DNA of 64,000 bases from Celoporthe dispersa (lineage: Eukaryota > Ascomycota > Sordariomycetes > Diaporthales > Cryphonectriaceae). The stretch spans positions 682,001-746,000 of the forward strand of contig WAID01000009.1 of the NCBI GenBank assembly GCA_016584495.1, given 5' to 3'. Below, piece by piece: positions 11,523 through 22,266 of this stretch. Each line of letters begins with the position of its first letter. Position 1 is the first letter of the stretch. A program made the translations under genes and the position numbers. Below the pieces are notes generated by a model. The model ran no database searches, had not been told where the DNA came from, and worked only from the letters and a program-made list of their open reading frames with translations.

Positions 11523-12319
11523 ATGGCTACGAATACGACTGAGAAAGAGAGCGCACGGCAGACCGTCCTCTCCCTCCTCTGTGGAGACTCGGACCCTTGG
11601 ACCTGGGGCGACAACGGTCAATGCTCGCTAACATTCGACAAGAACGGCACCGGCTCTGTATGTCTCTAACCCCCAATCGTATGAATTGCAGCTAATCGAG
11701 ATATTAGATCCTATGTGGCGAGGGCTTGAGAATTTTAATTGCTGTCGAATTCAACTGGGAGCTCACAGACTCCTTCTCAGCAACAGCCGATGGACAAACC
11801 GTCGGCAACCTGAATGATGAACCTTGCAAGTTCGAAATTCAGTTAACTCTAACTACTCAACTTCATCCTATATATGAGAATCGGAATCCGTGGCTAGCAG
11901 ACAAAGGCCAGGCGCCGGCAACCAGCCCAGTCCCCTGGGCGCCGCTTATAAGCAACGCCTTCCAACCTAAGAAGTATATTCTTAGCCTCGAGAAAGGAAG
12001 GTTTATCGAGCCCTTCCATAAGTTTCACAAGAAACCTTTTCCGCTTCTCCAGACGCAGGCATACAGATTCGCGCCGTCCAGATACGCGTACCGGATCACC
12101 TTTGACAAGTCGCCGTATCCTCCGCTAGAGGAGTGGCGGCCCGAGGATGCTATGCAGTCGAGCGTGGTCAAGGCATGTCTGAATTACTGCCGGTTCTGGG
12201 AGTACCGAGAGTTTGTGCGCCAACGCATACCCAAGAGCGAGGAGACGTGGGCGGAGACCTTGGATCTGGGCTGGTGGTTGTCCTCGACAACAGGGGAAGC
12301 GCATGCAGGGAGAGACTGA
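11523..12319 (+). CDS. Conserved fungal protein of unknown function
   Basis: Two exons, 11523-11657 and 11708-12319, are joined by a 50-nt intron (GTATGT donor), giving 248 aa. The ATG lies in a good context and opens the only frame consistent with the splice. The protein is soluble, without a signal peptide or membrane segment. Tryptophan-rich stretches (DPWTWGDNG near the N-terminus, WWLSS near the C-terminus) and a central YAYRITFDKSPYPP segment are typical of a lineage-specific fungal family, but I know no function. It lies between two accessory-type genes. Confidence 0.7.
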
Positions 12320-13486
12320 TAAAATGCTTTTTATTACATATCAACTACGTAAACGATCGAATAGAGTGATTGATCATTGCTTATGAGGAACACTTCCCAT
12401 TACTGAGTCAAATTCTAGGTGACCGAGCAGCCCTGATGGCACAAGGCACATCTTACATGAAGTGCAAATCAGCCATTGCATGACAGTCTCAACCAGCCAT
12501 CGTTTCTAGTCTGGGAGATCCTCCACAGTGCGGTCGTTGAACCATATCGACATTCCGAGCAATGAAAATATCCAGTGCGGAAGTGATGAGCCGTCTTCTC
12601 GCATGTCGTCTGCCTGGATAGGTGCGGCCGCGCTTACAAACCATGAGGCGAATAGTATCTATGCTAGCACTATAAGGATGACCATCCCAGTGCTCACTGG
12701 ATATGATGTGGTGACTGGTCTATATGGACAGGAAGGACTCGCACAGTATCCGTCTGCCATTGCCCGCAGGTCACTATCAAGGAGAACCAATTTGTACTTT
12801 CTACTCAGACGAAGATGATTACAGCATGGGAAGTACCTCTGCATTTGCGGCTCGAACAAAGTTGCGTGGAAAAATTATCGACGTCGGAAGAGGTCACTAA
12901 TTAATCCGGTCTTACCTTGCTTCAATCCGAGAAGTTCCTGAAGTATAGTGAGACTTCCAGGAGCATATACGTCCTAGCGATCATCAGCATCGCATCGCAT
13001 ATTAGATCTAGTATACTGCATGCTACTGACATCTAATAATACAGTCCTTGAATACGGAAACACACTTCATACCACACCGCAACGAAAGGGCGCCGGAGCC
13101 AGGCGAGGAGCGAGGAGCCCGAAACAAGAAAAGTAGCGCATAACTGCGTGCAGGCGCGCGTTTAGTGTGACTGGTGGTATACGGTGTGACAGAGTAGGGG
13201 AAGCTGAAAGCCTCGACATGGGTGCAAATCCGTCATCATGCAGCCATGATCCAATGATGAGCCACAGCAGACCCCGCGGACCAGGCAAGCCGGGCGGGCA
13301 GTGTTGAAGGGCTGAACAATTGCACCGACCCGAGCTTCGAGCAACTAAATTTCCATTGCCTCACCATCTTATCCAGTTTCATTTGGCTGTCCTCAAATGA
13401 CTTGATCACATCATCAAGAAGAAGGCAGACCTTCTTCTAACTCTCCCAAACCCAGAAACGCCGAGTTCGTCCAGTAGTCAGCCAGA
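12320..13486. other. Intergenic region
   Basis: No supportable gene. Short open frames near 12528-12859 on both strands have no recognisable domain. Confidence 0.45.
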
Positions 13487-16400
13487 ATGGGCCGTACGAA
13501 GAGTACGCCGTCTCGAAAGCGGACAGCCAGTAATCCAGGCTTCGTATCTCAACACACGAAACGACCAAAACACGAGGCTCATGACCAGTATGGTCTCCTC
13601 TCGTTCTGCGAGACCTCGCGAGCTTTTCAGAGCGCGACTATCACAGCCGCCACCGCAGCAAAGTCGACGGCGCATTGCACCATCATCGCCCTCCTGGCGT
13701 TGGTGCAGCTGTATGGAATCGACATCATCCCCCAGACGTGGTCGCCGCAGCTCGAGTCCATCGGATTTGGGGGCCAGGCACAGATCAGCCAGGCCTTGGT
13801 CAATGCCCACATGAGCCTCGCCTTCAAGAGGATCCGCCATCTTGACACAAGCTCGCAGAAGTTCACCCCTGTGTACCATGCATTCATCTCCGAGGTCTGC
13901 ATACTAGGACAAAAGTCCGTCAGGGAGCATCCGAACATTGTCCGCCTGCAGGGCCTCTGCTTCGAGGTACCTGCAGGTGAGCGCACTGTCTACCCTGTGT
14001 TGGTTTTCGAAAAGGCACATTATGGGGACCTGAGAACATTTATGGGCACTGAAAGAGGAGCGAGACTCACCTTTGAGCAGAGGGTCGACTTGCTGAGACA
14101 AATCGTACTAGCGATTGGTTTTCTACATTCCTCTAGTGAGTTATAGTAAAAATGCCTGGAATTCATACTATCATGCGCTCTCGCTCACACGCATCTGCAA
14201 CTTGCTAGACATTGTCCATGGTGATATCAAGCCGGAGAACGTGCTCATGTACGAAGATAGCGATGGCAAGTTCATACCTCGGGTCTGCGACTTTGGCTTC
14301 TCCACTATTGCCGCGTCTCAAGTCGATGACAAGGTCATCATGGTGCCGCAATCTCGGCCGTGGAATGCCCCTGAACATACATTCGACCTCGTCAGCTTCA
14401 TAGCCGCCCAGAAGATGGATGTTTACTCCTTGGGATTGTTAGGCGTGTGGCTCATATTCCACAAGGAGGTGTCAGGATCACACAGACTTCAGGTTTCCGA
14501 GGATAACGAAGCAATGAAAGATGTGACCTCGTGGAGTTGGTTCAGCTCTATCGAGGCTTGGAAGGAGGCAGACGAAATCGGGCACCTCGTGTTGTTGCAT
14601 ATGACTCAATGTGTCGAGAACGCCAGTGATTGGCACATGGAGTTCCAGGAATGCCTCGCGGGCATGACAACCTTGGATCCAGATAGAAGAGATTCGAGCC
14701 TTGAAAAGCTGAGGAATGTCCTGGATTCTGCAAGGTAAGAAGAGCCAGATACATATGGAGTCTGACTAGTCATGATTGAAGTGCTGATGTAGTCAAGCAC
14801 CACTACGAGGAACAACCTCGAAACTCGTCCAGTTGCGAGTCTGGCAAAGCCAGATGTTCATAAAGACTTCGAGGTAGCTCCTTACACATTATTGAAATAG
14901 CCAGTGCTGGAAACACGCTGACGAAGTAATACAGATTCTCAAAAGCCTACTGCCTTTGGCCGATGCGAATTATCGCGTTCGCCAGCATGTCTATCAAGGG
15001 CTGAAGAACCAGGTCCGCTCGGATTGTCAACAGTGCTCTAGGAATGCCATGTACCAGCTCGCGCTCTGTCATGCCATCGGATTTGGAACCAAGTTCGACC
15101 AAGCATCGGCCGAAGAGTGGTGTCGTCAAAGCGGCCAGACGCTCGAGCGATACCAGAGCGATTTGGCCTTTGTCAGGCACCAAGACGCCGCGGCAACCCA
15201 CTTCTTCAGTAACAAGACACTCTCCACCCTCTGGCAGACCGGCGAGCTGCTCATGATGGATCCAACAACACAGTATAAGGAGAAGTGCGACCTAGACGAA
15301 GCGCTTTCGGTCTGCATGGCTGAGGTCGAGCAAGGGAGCTTGGGGCTCTCTCCTCATCATCCGTTCGTATTTGCCCTGCGCAATGCCCTCACGATAATAC
15401 ACGTTGGATTAGGCAATCTCTGTGAGGCATGCGAGCTGTGCCAAGATATTGCAGATCACCTCATGCAAAGCCCAAGATTTGGCCCATCAAATGTCGTAAC
15501 GTGGACTATAGTGAGCTCGCTAGCCGCCATACAGTATCTTCGTGGAGACTATACCACCGCTGTGCAGCTGCAACGAAAGGTTCTGGACAACATGAGGGTC
15601 TTGAAAGGCGGTACCGACCTGTTCACCCTGTCAGCCATGTCTGACTTGTCTATGTCCCTAGCCGAGCAGGATCAGCTGGACGAATCCAAGGCGCTTCTGG
15701 TCGGTGTGCTAGAAGGGGTTCGGAGCAACATGGGCAAAGAGCATCCTATGACGCTTGTTATTGAGAATGATTTGGGATCAAATTACTACCGACGAGGCGA
15801 TTATGCCGAGGCAGAGAAGCTGTGGCGGCGAGTGTTGACGGCCAAGAAGAAAACAATCGGCATCGGAAACCGATCAACGCTTGTCACAATGGGCAATCTG
15901 GCCGTAGCAACCCGCTATTGTGGACACCTTGACGAAGCAGAGGCCCTCAACAGACAGACACTACAGATCCGTAAGGACATTCTGCCTCCCAACCATGCCG
16001 ATATCCTCATGAATCAAGGCAACCTAGCGGCCGTTTTGAAAGCTCGCGGCAAGTACGACGAAGCCGAGAAGATTGCCTCCGAGTGTTTGGACAACACCAA
16101 GCAAGCATTGGGACCAGATCATCCAGAAACCTTTAGCAGCATGCACAACCTGGCATCCATCCTGCAGGACAGCGGTAAGTTCCGTGAGGCGCTGAAGCTG
16201 TACGAGGCTTGTCTGGCGGGCAGGGAAAGCCACAGCAGCCTTGGACCAGGACACCCCGCAACGTTAGATACAGTATCCAACATGGGTATCCTGTATGACG
16301 AGCTGGGCATATTCACCCGGGCTCGTGATTTTCACAAGCGGTGGCTGCTCGCCATATCAGCACGACCGGATAAGAAGGACTCTGTGGCTCACTTCTCGAC

Positions 16401-17079
16401 CTTGAGACACCTTGCTCTGGTTTACCAGAAAATGGGCTCGTACGAAGAGGCCGACAGGGTAATCTCGGGTGCTTATGAGCGTCAGGGCAAGCTGCACGGG
16501 GAGGAGACGCTCCCGACCTTGGCCACGGCATACGCATACGCCTCGATCTCGGCATCCCGAGGCCGCCTTACAGAAGCACTCAGCCTCTACAACAAGGTCC
16601 TAGTCGCCCGTGAGAGGCAGCTGGGAGCGATGCATGAGCTGGTACTGGACAGTGCTGATGCACTTGGAGAACTTTATGCCTCGGTTGGAAAGTACAGTCT
16701 CGGAGTCAAGCTTTGCCGCAGGGCGTACGACGGCAGGAGGGCACTGTATAAAGACACCCATTCGGACGTCTTTAAAAGTGCCAGCAGCCTGGCAATGGCT
16801 CTCGCAGCATCCTCACAACAGAACGAAGATGTGCACAAGATGGAAGAGATCATGGCCGAAGCAGACAGTCTTGGCAAAACAGCGTTCGAAGGGTGCAAGG
16901 AGCTGCTGGGGCCCGAACACCCAACAACGATGCAAATGCTGCGGAGGCTAGGTAGCCTCAAACAGCTTCAGGGAGAGACCGAGCTGGCGAACCAGCTCCT
17001 TCAACAGGCCCACGAAGGTCTAGTCAAAATGCTCGGGGACGACCATCCGGATTGTCAGATTCCTCAACCTCCTGCGTAA
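13487..17079 (+). CDS. Protein kinase with C-terminal kinesin-light-chain-type TPR array
   Basis: Exon 1 is 13487-14135; intron 14136-14208 has a GTGAGT donor. The kinase (about residues 90-390) shows a glycine loop GFGGQ, Lys114 in LAFKR, a catalytic loop HGDIKPEN near 220-227 (HRD has become HGD), CDFGFS near 243, NAPEH and DVYSLG, so it may be active. A donor GTAAGA at 14735 follows. A phase-compatible acceptor at 14900 leads into one long TPR frame to 17079, giving about 1117 aa. An extra exon starting at 14793 is also possible, so this junction is the weak point. The TPR part contains repeated A-E-A-E-x-L and L-G-x-x-H-P-x-T signatures, as in the TPR_12 repeats of fungal NLR-like proteins. 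If the join is wrong these are two adjacent genes. Confidence 0.7.
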
Positions 17080-18675
17080 ACTGCTTCTGTAAGATGGGTC
17101 GAAGGTAGCATAGCTTCCAAGTCCTGACTACTTCAGTACCTATTATTTGATACCTGATCAAGATCCTAAAAGATCTCACCATCATGACCATCACTACTAT
17201 GGGTTTCTTCAAAGGTACAAGCACTTATGCTAGTGCCACTATGGCCATACCTGAAATTACAATCTTCTTTTAAGTACAAAGTGACATTTCAAGAGTCGAC
17301 TGTTGAGATAGTTATAGCATAAAAATTCCTTACCACATCGCCTTATGTTTCTAGAAGAAGTGTGTCAGGACTGTTAAACTGAAGGAGGCTCTCGGGACAA
17401 TATTTACTGCTATGGAAACCAACCTGCTCTCTCAACATTTGGTCTGTTCTATTATCATACTTCTGCTTGTGGTGATTACAAGGATATTGCGCAACGCTTA
17501 GGTCTAGATCAGACTTTGAGTAAAACTACTGCCTGTAGGAAGACACTTCATCTGCTCATTTGACCAAGAAGGGTTCGAAGTCTAAGTGAGGAATGTGAAC
17601 AATGCACTGGTTTGAGCTATAATAAATACTATTATGTGCATGAGAGTCTACTGTCATTATGTAAGCTTGTGGCTCTTGTCTTCCTTTCCCCGTGGCCCTA
17701 GATGGGCTGCTGCTGTCCTGAGGACGCCTATGTGAGATAGGAACACCCTTTGGTTGTGTGTAAGAGACAACTGCTTGACTCGCACACTACCTGCCTGCCT
17801 ATCAGTGCTCTAATACTACAGCAATATATGGTCACGGCACATTACCTTGTGATGTAAGGTTGTAGCCGATGAATGGGGTTGCACTGCAGTGCCTTTTCTA
17901 GCGTTAAGAGAAATGTCGAAGGACAATCTTTGCCTGAGGGGCGTGCTGTAAACTCCGCCTCTGGGTGGTGCCTAGCATGAGGGACGGTAGGGCCCTAGCC
18001 CCCAATCCCCCTGTCAGCCCTGCTGACCAGCGACCACAGAGCGGCAGATGCGCTGCAGATGCAAGATAGTGGATCAAACCTGTCATTGTCGTGTCTGGCC
18101 CCATTGAATGTACCCTTGCAACCTGGCACTTTACCAAGCTGGACAATCGCGCGCGCCCACAGCAGATGATATCAGTGCCTGATAGTACAGATCGATGCCT
18201 TCCTAGCTCAGTAGCTAGCCGCGCCACGATACTCCATATCTATCCTTGAGCAGGCCGCACTCGTCGTTTTATGCCGGTTTCAGAGACACTGAAATCTCAA
18301 TGTGCGGACAGTACAAGTAGCTCACCACCACCTCGCCCTCCATCATCGCTCCCCACCTCCGGCTCCCCTCACGATACCATCACCACGACTAGCCACGGTC
18401 TCGGCCTGGCAGCAGAGGCTGCGCACCAACCAGATCAGCTGGCCACCTCAGCCGCGGCTTTGTCTCGGACCTCGACGGCTGTCTCAGACAGGGGCGGGAG
18501 GACGAGAGCATCACAGCAGGGGCCGGCGGTGACGGCATCAGCAGTGGCAGAGGAGGAGCAGTACGAGCTCGACGACTACCTACAAATCTCGGCACGGCGC
18601 GAGCGCGAGGAGAGAGAAGAGAAGAGAGCAGCCAAGAAGGCCGAGAAGCGCCGCTGGCTCGAAGACAGGGACGAG
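17080..18675. other. Intergenic region and leader of the SPX transporter gene
   Basis: No separate gene seen at 17080-18270. From 18271 to 18675 an open frame continues in phase into the SPX start and would add 135 Ser/Pro-rich then Arg/Glu-rich residues; I treat it as leader because the SPX domain normally begins at its own methionine. Confidence 0.45.
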
Positions 18676-21494
18676 ATGAAGTTCTCTCACAGCATCCAGT
18701 TCAATGCCGTCCCGGACTGGAGCAGCCACTACATCGCCTATAGCAATCTCAAGAAATTGTGTGTCCTCCCCCGGTTCCCACCGGAAGATAGACTTGGCAT
18801 GATGCCATCTGGCTGACTCGTTTTCCTGCTATCATCAGAATCTACCAGCTCGAGAAGGCCGTCCACCAGACCAACCACTCCCACGCCGGCGATGCCGAGT
18901 CACGGCCCCTCATACCGTCCGGCGACCCCGAGGGCGTCTTCAAGCGTGCCCTCGATGTCGAGCTCGAGAAGATCATCTCGTTTTACCAGATCAAGGAGCG
19001 CGAGCTGATCGACGAGGTGAACCTCCTATTGCGCGACGTTGGCCGCTTTGAAGAGGAGGATGGCGAGGACGGTGCGGCCGACAGGCCCACCACAGGCCAC
19101 AGCAGCACCCACGGGCCGAGCAGACAGCTGGGCGGGCGGAGGGACAGCGCGCAGAGCCGCCACTCTACCGAGGACGGCGTCGAGGAAGACAGCGACGAGG
19201 ACGAGGAGGGGGACGAGACCACCGCGCTGACCGCGCCGTCGAGCCGCAGACGCCGTGTCAGCCTCCTGAGCGGGCGCCGTAGGTCGGCACCCCAGGCCGC
19301 TGTGACGGATCTGACGGTCTCGACGGAGCTGACGAGGTCGGTGCGCCGGATGAGCGCCAGCTACGATGACTACGAGCAGGCGGTGCTGTACTCGGGCGGG
19401 ATCATGCTCAAGAAGCGCATCGTCGGCCTGTATGTGCAGCTGTGCGAGCTCAAGAGCTTTGTGCAGCTGAACAAGACAGGGTTCCGCAAGGTCCTGAAGA
19501 AGTTCGACAAGATCCTGGACCGGCGGTATAGGCCCGTGTACATGGAGAAGTATGTCGAGCCGGCATATCCTTTTCAGGAGGCGACCTTACGAGGCGTCGA
19601 GGAGAGCATCAGCAAGATGGAGCAGGCCTACACCGATATCGTGACGAACGGCAACGAGGAGGCCGCCAAGAGGGACCTCCGCAGCCACCTCCGCGAGCAC
19701 GTCGTGTGGGAACGAAACACCGTGTGGAGAGACCTCATAGGCATGGAGCGCAGGGCCGAGGCTGCAAGCCTGGGCCGTGCGCTGCTGGGCAGAGGGACGC
19801 GATCAAGACGAGGCTGCAGGGCGATGATGACGATGCTCCGGAGACCAAGGCGATCGTGACGCCTGTGGGCAGGTTCACGTGTCCTGTCTGGCTGTTCAGC
19901 TCTGCCATGTTCACCCTTCTGATCATCCTCGCGGTGTTCTTCGTGCTGCTCTTTATCCCAATCATGGAGAAGCCAGAGCAGCAGAACTGCCTGGCGATGC
20001 TGGTCTTCGTGAGCCTGCTATGGGCCACCGAGGTGAGTTGGTTTTTTGTACCTGTTCGGCAGGAGAGAGGATAAAGATGACTAACCTGCGCGTCCAGGCG
20101 ATCCCGCTTTTCGTCACCTCCCTGATGATCCCGTTCTTGTGCGTCCTCCTGAACGTCATCATAGCAGAAGAGCCACCACATGCCAGGCTGGACTCCAAGA
20201 AGGCGACCGCGTACATCTTCTCTGCGATGTGGACGCCCGTCATCATGCTCCTGCTCGGTGGCTTTACGCTCGCGGCTGCGCTGTCGAAGTGCAAGATTGA
20301 CAAGCGCATTGCCACTTTCGTGCTCAGCAAGGCGGGAACCACACCGAGGACGGTGCTCATCGCGAACATGTTTGTTGCTGCATTTGCGAGCATGCTGATC
20401 AGCAACGTGGCTGCTCCAGTGCTGTGCTTCTCTATCATCGAGGTGAGTGCTCTGTCGCTGGAATGTTCATGAGGGCAGGCGTGATACTGACTAGGAATCT
20501 CAGCCCATGCTCCGCAATCTTCCCTCTGACTCCAACATGTCCAAAGCCGTCATCATGGGTATAGCCCTTGCGTCTAACATCGGCGGCATGCTCTCACCCA
20601 TCGCCTCACCGCAGAACGTAGTGGCACTGGGCATCATGGTTCCCGAACCCGGTTGGGGCCAGTGGTTCTTTATTGTGATCCCTGTCGGCGTCGTCTCGAT
20701 CTGTCTCATCTGGCTCCTGCTGCTCGTCACCTTCAGTCCTGGTCGCGGTACGACTATCGTTCCCATCCGCCAAGTCCAGGATAAGTTTACAGGCGTGCAG
20801 TGGTTTGTCTCCATTGTCACGATCGGAACCATCGCTCTGTGGTGCGCGAGCCACCAGCTCGAATCAGTCTTTGGTGATATGGGCGTCATTGCCATCATCC
20901 CGATTGTACTCTTCTTTGGTGTCGGTATCCTGACCAAGGAAGATTTCAATAACTTCCCCTGGACGATCATCATCCTCGCAGCTGGTGGACTGTCCCTTGG
21001 CAAGGCGGTCAAGTCCTCTGGTCTCCTCGACACCGTCGCTGTCGCCATCAGCCACCGCGTGGAGGGCATGAGTCTGTACGGCGTGCTGGTCGTGTTCTCG
21101 TGTCTGATCCTCGTCATTGCAACGTTTATCAGCCACACCGTGGCAGCCTTGATCATCCTGCCCCTGGTCTATGATGTCGGTGCGTCGATGGAGGAGCCGC
21201 ACCCGAACCTATTGGTCATGGCGGGTGTTCTGATGTGCTCTGCCGCGATGGGACTGCCGACAAGCGGATTCCCGAATATGAGTAAGTACCGCGTCATTGC
21301 TGAATATCGACTGCGCGGATTGTTGCTGACTTTGTCTTCTTCTCACTACAGCCGCGATCATGAAGGAAGACCCGGTCGGGCAGAGATACCTCAAGGTCAG
21401 GCACTTCATCAGCAGGGGTGTGCCGAGCAGTCTCATCACGCTTGTCGTGGTGGTCAGCCTGGGATACGGAGCGATGAGAGTCAGCGGCATGTAA
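18676..21494 (+). CDS. SPX-domain low-affinity phosphate transporter (Pho87/90/91 type)
   Basis: Exons are 18676-18758, 18839-20032, 20098-20442, 20504-21281 and 21352-21494; all boundaries are GT-AG and in phase. The start gives MKFSHSIQFN, the canonical SPX N-terminal helix. The SPX domain (first about 350 aa, with an acidic insert rich in Glu and Asp) includes YVQLCELKSFVQLNKTGFRK, whose lysines bind inositol pyrophosphates. A divalent-anion/Na+ symporter domain follows with about 10-12 membrane helices, including a VTSLMIPF segment and a conserved LPTSGFPNM segment near the end. One base appears to be missing at the GGG run at 19787-19789, between LLG and QRDAIK; with it restored the protein is 847 aa. 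The role is phosphate uptake at the plasma membrane or export from the vacuole, gated by SPX sensing. Confidence 0.88.
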
Positions 21495-22266
21495 CTGCTC
21501 CCCGACGGGGCGTATGCCAAGGTACAGTATGGTCGTTTCTCCACGTTGTATGTGCTTGCTTTGAGAAATGCTTGGAGTTCCTGAACGGCATCGAAGTGAA
21601 CGTGTTGGCATGAGAATTTGGCGTCAAGGGTGGGGATACAATATACATCTCGTGGATTTATGCACAGGAGATAGAATGTTGGTTGTATGCAAGTATACAT
21701 ACATGGCGGGCATAGAAGCGATATATACAGATGATCTTTGAGCTGACTATAGGTCTGAAATGAAGACGAAGGTACATCTGTAACCAACACAGGCTGCAAA
21801 CAAAAATGACTTCTTTTTGATCTACATTTATTCTTGTAAATTGAGACTACACCAATTGGTAAAAAAAAAAAGAAATAGAAATACAAGAGGAAGAAAGGGG
21901 GTTTGGAGGGGGGGGGTCCTTTGAGTAGCCAATTCGTAGTGCTACAGGGAGTTGCGGGGTCTATTGGAGAAGCCGGAAGCTATGCGGTCATACCAGATCA
22001 CTCGGCCCGCAGTCTGCGATCCGCTCCTCGCTGGCAAGGTCACTTGTTTTTGGAGATTCAACATTGGTATCTAGCAAGCAAGCTCCACAGGCAGCTGTAT
22101 ACTGTTCTGCACTGGACTATACTTTTGCAACGCCGACCCGCCGAGTACATTACACAACGTCCTCATCGCGACACGCTGCATCTTCTCAACACACAAAGTC
22201 CTGATGTCCTCATAGCGCTCCCGAAACTTGGATGCAGCTGCCAGCCAGCGCATCTCTGCAGCAGCG
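21495..22266. other. Intergenic region
   Basis: No supportable gene. It has an A-run (about 21859-21870) followed by purine-rich sequence with a nine-G run just after 21900, then the leader of the Vps39 gene. Confidence 0.5.

Noticed and set aside
17565..17590. Sequence resembling a tRNA B box (GGGTTCGAAGTC)
   Set aside because: No A box at the right distance and no cloverleaf could be drawn.
20500..21202. Minus-strand frames opposite the phosphate transporter
   Set aside because: Shadow frames; the transporter helices and splice sites on the plus strand account for the sequence.
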